64,000 nucleotides of DNA, taken from NCBI GenBank assembly GCA_013214355.1, contig JABSSL010000015.1:1-64000 (forward strand), read 5' to 3'. How positions within the stretch are numbered: position 1 is the first letter of the stretch; each line of letters begins with the position of its first letter. Source of the DNA: Saprospiraceae bacterium. GTDB taxonomy: Bacteria > Bacteroidota > Bacteroidia > Chitinophagales > Saprospiraceae. Positions 1 to 8,251 of this stretch are shown in pieces. A program made the translations under genes and the position numbers. A model generated the notes under the pieces. The model worked only from the letters and a program-made list of their open reading frames with translations, was not told the origin of the DNA and searched no databases.

Positions 1-61
1 AGATCGGCTTAGGGCGTCGCAGTAGGCTTATGAATCCCCCCCTCTGCCTCCCTCGCCCTTA

Positions 62-77
62 CAGGTGTTGTCACCTG
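62..77. terminator. Small perfect hairpin downstream of the DUF1080 gene
   Basis: CAGGTG and CACCTG form a perfect 6-bp stem around TTGT. It lies about 80 bases past the stop of the minus-strand DUF1080 gene. There is no clear T tract, so a terminator role is only possible. The rest of 1..154 shows two copies of ATCGGCTTAGG (about 3 and 130) and no gene. Confidence 0.25.
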
Positions 78-154
78 CAATTCCCTGTAGTCTGGAAATC
101 AAGGATAGATGTTGGTAGGGATACGCAACATCGGCTTAGGAATCGCCAGCCATT

Positions 155-847
155 TCAATGATCTTCCGTCAATGCTGTGATAGGAGTAAGTACGATCTTT
201 TCAAATTCTACTTCGGAGCCTTCGGCTTGTACTGCAATTTGTCCGCGACTGGTCGTACAATCATAGCCTTCGTTGACGAGATCGCCATTGACCCATACTT
301 TGATCTTATCTTCTAAACATTCAACAATTATATCATTCCACTCTCCAAGTGGCTTTTCTGAGTCATCCGTCAGATTCAATATCCTCCTTTTCTTACCCTC
401 CACGATGCCCCATTCCGCTTTGGGCCCACGGCGTTCCTCCATTTTGGGCACTTTGATATCCTCCACAATGCACCAGAAGTCGCCCGCATTTTGGTGCATC
501 ATCTGCACCTCCAAGGATTTCGGAAACATCTCGTAGAGCGAACGTGGCGTTGAAGCATGTACTAGCACTCCGCAGTTTCCTGGCTCCCCCGCAAACCGAT
601 ATCGGACCTCTAGGCGGTAATTCTCATAGGATGCATCAGTGATTAGATGCCCTTGTGGATTACCTAGGCTCACAAGCTTACCGTCTCTTACCAAAAAAGG
701 CTTGGTCGTATCCGGAGCTGCATCCATGGCCGGCACATCCATGTGCCAGCCTGTTAGGCTAGAACCATCAAAGAGGTCTATGAATTCCGCTGTTTGGCCA
801 CAGGCAAATAGGATCAAGGCGAGGAGGGAAACTAGGAGGTATTTCAT
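155..847 (-). CDS. DUF1080 (3-keto-disaccharide hydrolase family) lipoprotein
   Basis: The reading frame is open back to 874, but I start at the internal ATG at 847. From there the protein begins MKYLLVSLLALILFACG, a lipoprotein signal peptide with lipobox LFA|C, giving about 230 residues. The body is typical of the DUF1080 family (PF06439): FIDLFDGSSLTGWHMD near the start, YRLEVRYRFAGEPGNCGVLVH in the middle, and a jelly-roll end with IKVWVNGDLVNEG and GQIAVQAEGSEVEFEKI. Such proteins are concanavalin-like sandwiches that bind or hydrolyse glycans; members act on 3-keto-sugars. Cell-surface or periplasmic anchoring is predicted. No partner genes are adjacent, and the next gene diverges. Confidence 0.85.
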   Translation of the reverse strand: MKYLLVSLLALILFACGQTAEFIDLFDGSSLTGWHMDVPAMDAAPDTTKPFLVRDGKLVSLGNPQGHLITDASYENYRLEVRYRFAGEPGNCGVLVHASTPRSLYEMFPKSLEVQMMHQNAGDFWCIVEDIKVPKMEERRGPKAEWGIVEGKKRRILNLTDDSEKPLGEWNDIIVECLEDKIKVWVNGDLVNEGYDCTTSRGQIAVQAEGSEVEFEKIVLTPITALTEDH

Positions 848-961
848 ATCTTCCGATTTGATGAGTCTGGACAATTTAGGGGTATATGGACTTACTTCTG
901 GTAGTATTTTTTAATAATATGCTTAGCAGTAGGCAAAGTCATTTGCTTAGTGGAGCAAAGA

Positions 962-993
962 TTTGTCCGCTTTGATCAGCTAAGCTACCTTTG
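962..993 (+). promoter_or_regulatory. Bacteroidota-type promoter (TTTG / TAnnTTTG)
   Basis: TTTG at 962-965 and TACCTTTG at 986-993 are separated by 20 bases, close to the -33/-7 pattern known for Bacteroidota housekeeping promoters. Transcription would begin near 1000. It lies directly in front of the TPR/HTH regulator gene and overlaps the earliest possible TTG codon at 991. Confidence 0.5.
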
Positions 994-1032
994 AAGTGCA
1001 TTTTCTCCATCATAAATAATATAAAGAATAGT

Positions 1033-2562
1033 TTGAGCATCAGCTTAGGTAAAGTATTGATCCTTTTCCCATTTCTGCTCTTTTTTTTTGGGATACACCC
1101 TCTGGCTATTGGGAGTGATTGTAGATGGGACTCTGCTAAAGTTTCCCAATGGGAGAAGGCTGGCGATAGGGCTTTGATTCAATCCTACCTGAATGAGCAA
1201 GTAAATTGCTTGGGAAAGGTAGAAGATGGATCTGTAGTTGAATTTTTGCAAGAACTGTCCTCTATGGCCACGAAGTCGGGCCAGCCCTTATTGAAAGGCT
1301 ATGTTTTGGAACAATTGGGGCTTTACTATCGCTTGCGCAAAGACTATCCAGCCGCTCTTCACTGTTTCTTGGAAGAGATTTCACATTGGGCCAAGCTTGA
1401 CGACCATTTTGAACAGGCCAATGCACTAGTGGATATCGCCGAACTGTATGGACAAGCTGGGAATTTCTCCAAAGCATATACCTATCTCCTGCAAGCCTAC
1501 TCTTTCTACCGACAAGTGGGACTTAAGGGACCACTAGCTACCACAGCTTCCCGATTAGGTTTCTACCATAAAGAAAATGCTCAGTATGACAGCGCTTTTT
1601 TCTATTTAGAAGAAGCAAAGCTTTTACAGCAAGACATTCGTGATCTAGAAGGACTCGTTTATACCCTCAATCACCTAGGAAGAATCTACAAGGATAAAGG
1701 TCAGGTACAGGAGGCCGACGAGCATTATCAGACCGCGCTTAATCACGCGATGACGTTGAAGAACCGACGCCCAGAAGCTTGGACCTTAATCAATCTTGGT
1801 TTTTTAGCACTGGATCAATCTGCCTTTGGGGAGGCGCAGCCGTACTTTGAAAAAGCCAGGAGATTAGCCGAAACGGAATCGATGCTTGAAATCTCACGCT
1901 TAAGTTTTGAGGGGCTGTATCGTTTGGCAGCGCAAGAAAAGGACTTTGAACGGGCCTTCCAGTTTTACCGACAATACCAGGAACTGAGTGCCCAATATCG
2001 AGACAATCAATTGACTAGTGCACTGACGGAGACGGAGTGGCGCTATCAGCAGAAATTATTGCAGCAGGAACTTGAAATTGATCGTTTAGCCCGTAGTAAG
2101 GATCAGCTGTGGAAATGGTTGGGAGGGGTGGCTTCTGTGCTGTTATTGACCCTGCTGGTCGTTAGCTGGTTGAGTTTTCGAAACAAGCTACAGGAAACGG
2201 AGCGGGAAAAACAAGATTTAGACTTAGCCATCGAAGCATATGCAAAACAGAACAGTCAGTTGCAAGAGCGTATTTTGAATGCCCAGCAGGACAAATCTTC
2301 GCTGGAATGGAGCACGATTGAGCAATTGATTCAGGAGCAGTATCCTTCTTTTAAATCCAAATTGCTTGAAAAACACCCTAATCTGAGTGAGCACGATCTC
2401 CGTTTTTGCATGCTATTGATGAGCTCGTTTTCCACCAAAGAGATTGCTGGATACTTCAATATCTCTCCAGCCAGCGCTAACAAAACACGCTATCGCTTGA
2501 GAAGAAAGTTAGGACTTACCCGAGAGGAGAATCTCCTACGGTATCTAGTGGATCAAGTTTAA
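1033..2562 (+). CDS. TPR-repeat membrane regulator with C-terminal LuxR-like HTH
   Basis: About 510 residues. There is no ATG near the 5' end. The frame opens with TTG at 991, which overlaps the predicted promoter, so TTG at 1033 is preferred; it places the signal sequence right at the start (SLGKVLILFPFLLFFFG). A tetratricopeptide array of roughly six units follows (for example LVDIAELYGQAGNFSKAYTYL and LNHLGRIYKDKGQVQEADEHY). Then come a transmembrane segment (WLGGVASVLLLTLLVVSWL), a coiled coil, and a helix-turn-helix end (STKEIAGYFNISPASANKTRYRLRRKLG). This layout is a common Bacteroidota one-component regulator: periplasmic TPRs sense, a cytoplasmic HTH binds DNA. The targets are unknown. 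The start codon is the weakest part of the call. Confidence 0.8.
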   Translation: MSISLGKVLILFPFLLFFFGIHPLAIGSDCRWDSAKVSQWEKAGDRALIQSYLNEQVNCLGKVEDGSVVEFLQELSSMATKSGQPLLKGYVLEQLGLYYRLRKDYPAALHCFLEEISHWAKLDDHFEQANALVDIAELYGQAGNFSKAYTYLLQAYSFYRQVGLKGPLATTASRLGFYHKENAQYDSAFFYLEEAKLLQQDIRDLEGLVYTLNHLGRIYKDKGQVQEADEHYQTALNHAMTLKNRRPEAWTLINLGFLALDQSAFGEAQPYFEKARRLAETESMLEISRLSFEGLYRLAAQEKDFERAFQFYRQYQELSAQYRDNQLTSALTETEWRYQQKLLQQELEIDRLARSKDQLWKWLGGVASVLLLTLLVVSWLSFRNKLQETEREKQDLDLAIEAYAKQNSQLQERILNAQQDKSSLEWSTIEQLIQEQYPSFKSKLLEKHPNLSEHDLRFCMLLMSSFSTKEIAGYFNISPASANKTRYRLRRKLGLTREENLLRYLVDQV

Positions 2563-2571
2563 GAACAGGCC

Positions 2572-2761
2572 CTAAGTACTTTGTAACATAAGTTATTTGG
2601 AATTATGGGGAGCAGATTTTAAGTAAGCTCAAGGCGCGAGGAGGGAAAACCTGTCGGGCCGCCAGGCGGGATAGCCTTAGCTACTTGACCGACGAGCAAC
2701 GCAGGGCTTGTTTAAAAGATGCCGCCAGAAACCAGAGAAATTTATGTTACAAAGTGCTAAG
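2572..2761. repeat. MITE/REP-like element with 20-bp terminal inverted repeats
   Basis: The ends CTAAGTACTTTGTAACATAA (2572-2591) and TTATGTTACAAAGTGCTAAG (2742-2761) are inverted repeats matching at 18 of 20 positions. They enclose about 150 bases that are richer in G+C, with AAGGCGCGAGGAGG, GGCCGCCAGGCGGG and GACGAGCAACGCAGGGC. No protein is encoded. The form fits a non-autonomous repeat or intergenic mosaic element, and it fills most of the gap between two genes. Just downstream TTGTCCATAG occurs twice (2768-2777 and 2796-2805). Confidence 0.55.
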
Positions 2762-2860
2762 TACCCCTTGTCCATAGAATGTCAATAGCCATAGTTTGTC
2801 CATAGGGAATTTTAGCATCCTTCGTACTTATTCCACTCCTTTGTGGAAAACACTCGAAGT

Positions 2861-4015
2861 ATGTTGAATGCAAAGTCATGGTTATTGTGGATCATTTTAG
2901 CTATCCCTTTTTTTGCTGCTGGGCAAGTCACTATCCCAAAAGAAGTGGAAGATCGCATAGATCGACTTTTTTCGGAAATTCCAAAGGAAGGACCAGGTTA
3001 TATGATTGGCGTGCTGAAGGACCAGCAGGTACTTTTTCAGAAAGCTTATGGCCTAGCCAATGTAGAACATCAAATTCCCATATCTGCCCAAACCGTTTTT
3101 AACGTGGCTTCGTTATCCAAGCAATTTACCGCCGCTGCGGTAGCCTTGTTGATCCTTGATGAGAAGCTCTCTTTAGAAGATCCCGTTCATCAACACATTC
3201 CTGAATTCCCGAAAGCTTATCATGCTATCCAGGTCAAACACCTCATGTATATGTGCAGTGGCCTCCAGGAATATTATGCCTGTGAACGAAGCAATGGAAC
3301 AGATTGGAGTTCCGTCAACTTCTTTTCCATAGATACAGCCATCATTGCAAACTTCCAATACGGGAAACTGAACTATGAGCCAGGTACTCGTTGGTCATAC
3401 AGCAATATCAACTTTATGCTACTGGCCCGGATCGTAGAAAACATCTCCGGCCAACGCTTTTCTGAATTTGTTCAGGAGAGAATCTTTGAACCATTGGGTA
3501 TGCATAGCACGTTGATCAACGATAACATCTTTCAGCCCATTCCCCATCGTGCTGATGGATACCTGGTGCCGGAACAATCCAATAGCGCCTCCTATTTTCA
3601 AGAGAAGGGGGTTATCCCAACATCTGCAGTACCACTGCTGCAGGTTCGACGCAATTCGCCCCATTACGGTGGAAGTGGATTATATACTTCCTTTGCAGAC
3701 CTTGCCAAATGGGATGCCAATTGGTATACACATCAGTTAGCGGGCCCGGCGTTTTATGCACTGATGCACCAACGCATGCCCTTCGACCATTCCAAAACCA
3801 ATGATGCTTTTGGATTGGTCTTTGGAGACTTCAATGGCGAACAGATCATTTGGTATGACGGTCAAACACTAGGGTTTCGAGCTTACATGATGCGTTTCCC
3901 TGAGCACCAATTGACGGTGATTTGCCTATCCAACTTGGAAACGGGACCTCCTCCTAGGACTAGGACGGATAAATTATTGGACATTCTACTGGATTATGGG
4001 ATTTTGAGATTCTAA
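2861..4015 (+). CDS. Secreted class C beta-lactamase-fold serine hydrolase
   Basis: 384 residues from the ATG at 2861; an upstream in-frame GTG at 2843 would add six residues before the signal peptide and is less likely. A signal peptide (LNAKSWLLWIILAIPFFAAGQ) is followed by the penicillin-binding-protein/class C fold. The motif SLSK at residues 84-87 supplies the nucleophile Ser and Lys, and YSN is at 180-182. A conserved GSGLYTSFADLAKW segment follows. The family covers D-amino-peptidases, esterases and peptidoglycan-directed enzymes, so the substrate cannot be assigned. A second, distinct member is at 25799. It stands alone, followed by a strong hairpin. Confidence 0.85.
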   Translation: MLNAKSWLLWIILAIPFFAAGQVTIPKEVEDRIDRLFSEIPKEGPGYMIGVLKDQQVLFQKAYGLANVEHQIPISAQTVFNVASLSKQFTAAAVALLILDEKLSLEDPVHQHIPEFPKAYHAIQVKHLMYMCSGLQEYYACERSNGTDWSSVNFFSIDTAIIANFQYGKLNYEPGTRWSYSNINFMLLARIVENISGQRFSEFVQERIFEPLGMHSTLINDNIFQPIPHRADGYLVPEQSNSASYFQEKGVIPTSAVPLLQVRRNSPHYGGSGLYTSFADLAKWDANWYTHQLAGPAFYALMHQRMPFDHSKTNDAFGLVFGDFNGEQIIWYDGQTLGFRAYMMRFPEHQLTVICLSNLETGPPPRTRTDKLLDILLDYGILRF

Positions 4016-4057
4016 GACATAATTGAAGCCTTTACAATCTTACTATTTGACGGCAAC

Positions 4058-4105
4058 TTGCACAAGATTCCTAAATGCTGCACAAGCATTCGGAATCTTG
4101 TGCAA
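4058..4105. terminator. Long palindromic hairpin (terminator or palindromic repeat)
   Basis: Left arm 4058-4079 and right arm 4085-4105 form a stem of 14 perfect pairs (TTGCACAAGATTCC with its complement), a small bulge, and six more pairs, closing on the loop GCACA. It is 43 bases beyond the serine hydrolase stop. No T tract follows, so it may be a repetitive extragenic palindrome rather than a classical terminator. Confidence 0.5.
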
Positions 4106-4256
4106 CGGCGCTATTTGGCCCCATGTGTAGGGTAGGGTTACCATGACTATCTTCATGGCATTGAAGTATAGCTTGTTCGAAAGGGGCAGATCCAGAAGGC
4201 CGGCTAAGATTAGCTACATTTACTTTGTAAAACTTGAACATTTCAAAAGAGGAAAT

Positions 4257-5093
4257 ATGGACAAAGTGCTAATCTTTCTTTTTCTAGTACTGCTATCTAG
4301 TACCCTAGGGCATAGTCAAATAGATACCTGCCTGAACCCGACCCCCAAGCACATCCTAAAATCCCAATATCTGGGAGAAGAGAGAGAATGTTGGGTCAGA
4401 TTACCCTTGCGGTACAATTCGGAGGAATCTTATCCTGTAATGTATGTCTTTGATGCAGAATGGCGCCTTGGCCTCATTAGCCATATCGTTTATGACATGG
4501 GGGGCAATAAAAAAATACCCAAGCATATTGTAGTGGGAATACCGCACGTGGATTGGCAAAACAAAAGAGGGGTAGACTTAACTTTTAGTGAAACAAGAAA
4601 TGAATATGATGGAACGCCAGTGGATTCGGCAGCATACAACTCAACTAATGCTGGGGGAGGAGAGCAATTTTATCAATACCTTGTCAAAGAGCTGATGCCA
4701 CTCATTGATAGCGTGTACGCTACTGATGGACAAAACATCTTAGTAGGACATTCTTATGGGGGCTATTTTAATAGCTTTATTTTAGGCAGAGATCATCCCT
4801 TTCAAGCCCTGCAAATTTATGACCCAAGCATATGGTACAATCGAGGAGAAGCTATCAAAGCAATTAAATCAGACTTGGCAAAAGACAAACAGTTAAATGT
4901 CTTTATCACCTATCAACCTGAGCCTGCGTACCATTCTACGAAAATTAAAGAATTGATTGAACTCTTGGGCCACTATGAGGGTATCGACTTAGGGTATAGA
5001 GAATACAAAGATGAGACGCACAATTCCTTGTACTTGATCAGTTTCCTAGATGGTATTAAGCACTTGTATAAGAATTGGAAAAAAGAAGATTGA
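4257..5093 (+). CDS. Secreted alpha/beta-hydrolase esterase (esterase D/Fes/IroE-like)
   Basis: 278 residues from the ATG at 4257, which follows AGAGGAAAT and begins a clear signal peptide (MDKVLIFLFLVLLSSTLGHSQ). The frame extends further upstream, but that part has no signal-like character. The protein matches the putative esterase family (PF00756): SYPVMYVFDAEWR near the start, a nucleophile elbow GHSYGG (Ser about residue 163), and a late catalytic His in DETHNSLY. Relatives hydrolyse siderophore esters, S-formylglutathione or acetyl-xylan, so the substrate remains open. No iron-uptake gene is adjacent. Confidence 0.85.
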   Translation: MDKVLIFLFLVLLSSTLGHSQIDTCLNPTPKHILKSQYLGEERECWVRLPLRYNSEESYPVMYVFDAEWRLGLISHIVYDMGGNKKIPKHIVVGIPHVDWQNKRGVDLTFSETRNEYDGTPVDSAAYNSTNAGGGEQFYQYLVKELMPLIDSVYATDGQNILVGHSYGGYFNSFILGRDHPFQALQIYDPSIWYNRGEAIKAIKSDLAKDKQLNVFITYQPEPAYHSTKIKELIELLGHYEGIDLGYREYKDETHNSLYLISFLDGIKHLYKNWKKED

Positions 5094-5191
5094 TTTACAT
5101 AAAACTAGGGAATACGGAGGCTAGGAAATTAGCTAGACTATAAGAGCGGAGGATGAGCGGCCATTTAAAATCACCCCCACCCCCCTGCACT

Positions 5192-6379
5192 TCATTTCAG
5201 TATCTGCGTAACTTGCCCAGCACCGATGGTACGGCTACCTTCTCGCATGGCAAATGGAAGGCCCTGCTCGATGGCTACCGCTTTGTCCAAGGTCACCTCA
5301 AAGCGAATGGTATCGCCTGGAAGCACCATGTCCACGTCCGCAGGCAAGGTAATTTGCCCCGTGACAGCCGTGGTACGGAACAAGAACTGAGGACTGTAGC
5401 CCGTGAAAAAAGGATTCTTTCTTCCTCCTTCCGCTTTAGTAAGCATATAAGCCTCACAGGTAAATCGCTGTAGGGCATCGATGGAGTTAGGCGCGCAGAT
5501 GACCATGCCGCGGCGGAGAAGTTCTTTATCGACGCCTCGCAACAATAAACCTACGCTGTCTCCTGCTATACCTTCCTCCAGTGTTTTCTGGAAGGTCTCA
5601 ATGCCGGTTACGGTAGAGGTCATGCCATTAGCACCTAAGCCAAGGATTTCTACCTGATCCCCTTTAATGACCCTACCCCGCTCGATTCTACCCGTAGCAA
5701 CGGTACCTCGACCAGTAATTGATTCCATACTTTCGACGGGCATCAAGAATGGCTTATCGAGGGCCCTCATTGGCGTAGGGATATGCTGATCCACGGCATC
5801 CATCAAAGCAGCTATGGCTTCGATGCCTTCAGCCTCACCATGTAGGGCTTTCAGCGCAGATCCCTTGACAATGGGCGTTTGCTCGCCATCGAATTGGTAT
5901 TGATCCAGGAGCTCTCTGATCTCCATTTCGACTAGCTCGAGAAACTCTGAATCATTGACAAGATCAACCTTATTCATGAAGACCACCAATTTAGGAACAC
6001 CTAACTGTCGAGCCAGTAGGATGTGCTCCCTTGTTTGCGGCATGACTCCATCCGAAGCGGCAACCAGTACGATAGCTCCATCCATTTGGGCAGCGCCAGT
6101 AACCATGTTCTTTACATAGTCGGCGTGTCCTGGGCAATCAATATGAGCATAGTGCCTATTTTCAGTCTCGTATTCGATCTGTGTGGCCGTGATGGTAATG
6201 CCTCTGACCTTTTCTTCCTGGATAGAATCGATTTTGTCCAGGCCTTTGTGTTCTGCCAAGCCTTTCCCGGCTAGGTAGAAGGTGATAGCAGAAGTGAGCG
6301 TGGTTTTTCCATGATCGACATGTCCGATCGTGCCAATGTTAACGTGTGGCTTCTCACGTTTGAAAATCATTTTAGACAT
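5192..6379 (-). CDS. tuf: Divergent elongation factor Tu paralogue
   Basis: 395 residues, full length for EF-Tu. The P-loop GHVDHGKT is at 19-26, switch I RGITI contains Thr62, [12 protein letters not shown] carries catalytic His85, and NKVD and SALKAL complete the GTPase motifs, so GTP binding and hydrolysis should be intact. It departs from ordinary EF-Tu at usually invariant places. The NAPEEK segment reads SIQEEK, GGRHTPFF reads GGRKNPFF, and YRPQFYFRTTDVTG reads [14 protein letters not shown]. There is no neighbouring rpsG/fusA, rpsJ, secE or tRNA, the usual company of tuf. It is probably a second, specialised or inhibitor-tolerant copy delivering aminoacyl-tRNA to ribosomes. Whether a canonical copy exists elsewhere cannot be seen here. 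Confidence 0.88.
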   Translation of the reverse strand: MSKMIFKREKPHVNIGTIGHVDHGKTTLTSAITFYLAGKGLAEHKGLDKIDSIQEEKVRGITITATQIEYETENRHYAHIDCPGHADYVKNMVTGAAQMDGAIVLVAASDGVMPQTREHILLARQLGVPKLVVFMNKVDLVNDSEFLELVEMEIRELLDQYQFDGEQTPIVKGSALKALHGEAEGIEAIAALMDAVDQHIPTPMRALDKPFLMPVESMESITGRGTVATGRIERGRVIKGDQVEILGLGANGMTSTVTGIETFQKTLEEGIAGDSVGLLLRGVDKELLRRGMVICAPNSIDALQRFTCEAYMLTKAEGGRKNPFFTGYSPQFLFRTTAVTGQITLPADVDMVLPGDTIRFEVTLDKAVAIEQGLPFAMREGSRTIGAGQVTQILK

Positions 6380-6416
6380 GATTTTGAGTTTTATTGATAA
6401 AAAAATGGACCTTCTA

Positions 6417-6434
6417 TGACCATTTTTGTGGTCA
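6417..6434 (-). promoter_or_regulatory. Hairpin in the 5' leader of the EF-Tu gene
   Basis: TGACCA and TGGTCA form a perfect 6-bp dyad around a T-rich six-base loop, 38 bases upstream of the EF-Tu start. It could be an operator or a leader hairpin. Read on the minus strand it is followed by AAAAATGG rather than a T tract, so a terminator is unlikely. Confidence 0.3.
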
Positions 6435-6595
6435 ACTTAAAATGAAGATCATAAGCAATTGATAATGAGCGTTGATCGAAGTTTCAGTTGACTCTAAACA
6501 CAAAAATGTTCAGAGAAGTAAAGTGAATTGGTCCCAGTGCTCCTGATCGAAGTGATGGTGCTATTAGAGCAAACTGCTAGAATGACTTGTATTGG

Positions 6596-6719
6596 ATTTG
6601 CAGCTGCTCTACTAACAACTGCAAATGAATGTTGGGAAGTTGTTAGAATAGCGAGTCCAATGAGGAGTAGGAACTTTCTTGCTGCTGTTCATTTGCCGAT
6701 CGACTTATGTATAGGTCGA
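6596..6719. other. Cluster of competing inverted repeats
   Basis: ATTTGCAG (6596-6603) pairs with CTGCAAAT (6619-6626). CTAACAACT (6612-6620) pairs with AGTTGTTAG (6638-6646). GCAAATGAA (6621-6629) pairs with TTCATTTGC (6688-6696). TCGACTTA (6700-6707) pairs with TAGGTCGA (6712-6719) around a TGTA loop, with one G-U pair. The first three overlap and cannot form together. This may be a structured RNA or a decayed element; no known family is recognised. Confidence 0.3.
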
Positions 6720-7034
6720 AGAATGGGAACAAACGAGCGTTCTCCTGTTTTTGTAGCTGCCGATTGGCCGTGATATTTTGGAAAGTATTTTTCACCGTAT
6801 GGGAGTAATAAAGTTATTGATTCGGTGCTATAACAGAAGAAGGCAAGATAAAAGTTCCAGATGGGGAAGTTCTACTTGATAAGGGGATCGCAGAAGGACT
6901 ATGCTATTACACCAGCTACTACAGCTGAAACATAATTTTAGTGAAAGTGAATATCTCAATGAATGGGGTGATTTCTCTTGTTTTGTTCTAACTTGGTAAC
7001 GCTCACGAATTGAGGATGAATCAAATTGAATGCA

Positions 7035-8153
7035 ATGTTGACTCCTGATCCATACTCCCTTTACCGATCCTTTTTACTTCTGCTGGGCTTCCTTACATTG
7101 GGTGCTTATGAAGACAAAAATAGTCCCAAAAGTGCTGAACCTGAACCCGAGGAGGTCAGAGGGATTTACGGCTCTCCGAAACCGCTTTGGGATCAGGGAT
7201 ACCGGCTTGAGGAGATTGGGGTAAATGCCATTTTTGTCCACAGCGGATCTATCCAAGCTGAAATGCTAAAACGTGCACAGTCAGAAGGTGCCCAGTTTTT
7301 TGCTGAGTTCGCAACGCTCAATGGGGAAAATTATGTGGAAAAGCACCCCGAGGCCTGGGCGATTAACGAAAAAGGTGAACCCGTGGAAGCAGCAGGCTGG
7401 TTTATGGGGGTTTGTCCTACGGAACCGGGATTTCGCCGTTATCGGTTTGATCAACTGAGAGATTTGCTCACTAACTATGAGCTGGACGGCGTCTGGATGG
7501 ATTATGTGCATTGGCACGCACAATTTGAAGAACCCGAACCCATCTTACCTGAAACTTGTTTCTGCGATCATTGTCTCGGGCGTTTTTCGAATGAAAAGAA
7601 CATCGAACTAGCAATGGGTGCTACTGCCGAAAAGGCGCGGTGGGTACTTAGTCAAGAAGATCATAATTGGAGAGAATGGCGATCTCAAATTATTTTGGAA
7701 TGGGCGGTAGAAATGAAGAAGATCATTCAAGAAATCAGGCCGGGGGCTCTTCTGGGCTTGTATCATTGTCCATGGGAAGACCAGGAGTTCGAAGGGGCCA
7801 GGCGCCGCATCCTGGGTCTTGACTACGACTTATTAAAGGAAACAATTGACGTGTTTTCACCGATGGTCTACCACGAGCGTATGGGCCGACGACCGGAGTG
7901 GGTCGAAGAGAACATCAAGTGGTTTTGTGAACGACTGGCTTTGGGAAAAGAGGCTTATCCCAAGATATGGCCCATTGTGCAGGCCCATGATTCCCCAGGG
8001 ATTGTGTATCCGAAGGCATTTGAAACAGTCTTGTCTGGCGGACTAGTCGGTTGCTCTAGCGGAGTGATGATGTTTACGACGCGAGCCATTGCGGAAAAGG
8101 AGGAGAAACTGAAGATTGTCAAAAAGATATACCAAAGTCAATCAAGTCAATAA
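7035..8153 (+). CDS. Exported TIM-barrel glycoside hydrolase-like protein (GHL family)
   Basis: 372 residues from the ATG at 7035; a TTG at 7026 is also in frame. After a hydrophobic leader the body resembles the hypothetical glycosyl hydrolase (GHL6/GHL10-like, COG1649-type) barrels. Supporting segments are GVNAIFVHSG, a strand with LDGVWMDYVHW (Asp156), the cysteine cluster CFCDHC (175-180) and FSPMVYHERMG late in the barrel. The leader reads LLLLGFLTLGAYEDKNS, exactly the shape of a lipoprotein signal, but the lipobox Cys position is Tyr25. Lipidation therefore seems lost and a soluble or membrane-tethered form is expected. The next gene, 98 bases on, is probably co-transcribed. The substrate is unknown. 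Confidence 0.7.
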   Translation: MLTPDPYSLYRSFLLLLGFLTLGAYEDKNSPKSAEPEPEEVRGIYGSPKPLWDQGYRLEEIGVNAIFVHSGSIQAEMLKRAQSEGAQFFAEFATLNGENYVEKHPEAWAINEKGEPVEAAGWFMGVCPTEPGFRRYRFDQLRDLLTNYELDGVWMDYVHWHAQFEEPEPILPETCFCDHCLGRFSNEKNIELAMGATAEKARWVLSQEDHNWREWRSQIILEWAVEMKKIIQEIRPGALLGLYHCPWEDQEFEGARRRILGLDYDLLKETIDVFSPMVYHERMGRRPEWVEENIKWFCERLALGKEAYPKIWPIVQAHDSPGIVYPKAFETVLSGGLVGCSSGVMMFTTRAIAEKEEKLKIVKKIYQSQSSQ

Positions 8154-8251
8154 CAATATTCCAGATGAACAATTCCAGAAGGCTAATTTGAAGCAAGGGT
8201 TTACAACTTCTATACCCCATCCAACCCAAGATTTAAATCAAAACATAACGA

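Larger units (their letters stand above)
6380..7034. other. Gene-poor stretch with several dyads
   Basis: About 650 bases between the EF-Tu gene and the glycosidase-like gene. Contents: a hairpin in the EF-Tu leader (6417-6434), overlapping dyads at 6596-6719, and a short open stretch at 6821-6928. The last follows an in-frame TGA and reads GAITEEGKIKVPDGEVLLDK; it looks protein-like but is too short to name. An 81-codon frame at 6528-6773 has no recognisable features. No gene is supported. Confidence 0.5.

Noticed and set aside
6528-6773. 81-codon frame in the gene-poor stretch
   Set aside because: It starts at a GTG/TTG-type codon, shows no domain, signal or membrane character, and spans the palindromes at 6596-6719.
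6380-7034. tRNA genes next to the EF-Tu gene
   Set aside because: No GTTCGAATC-like T-loop or cloverleaf is visible on either strand.
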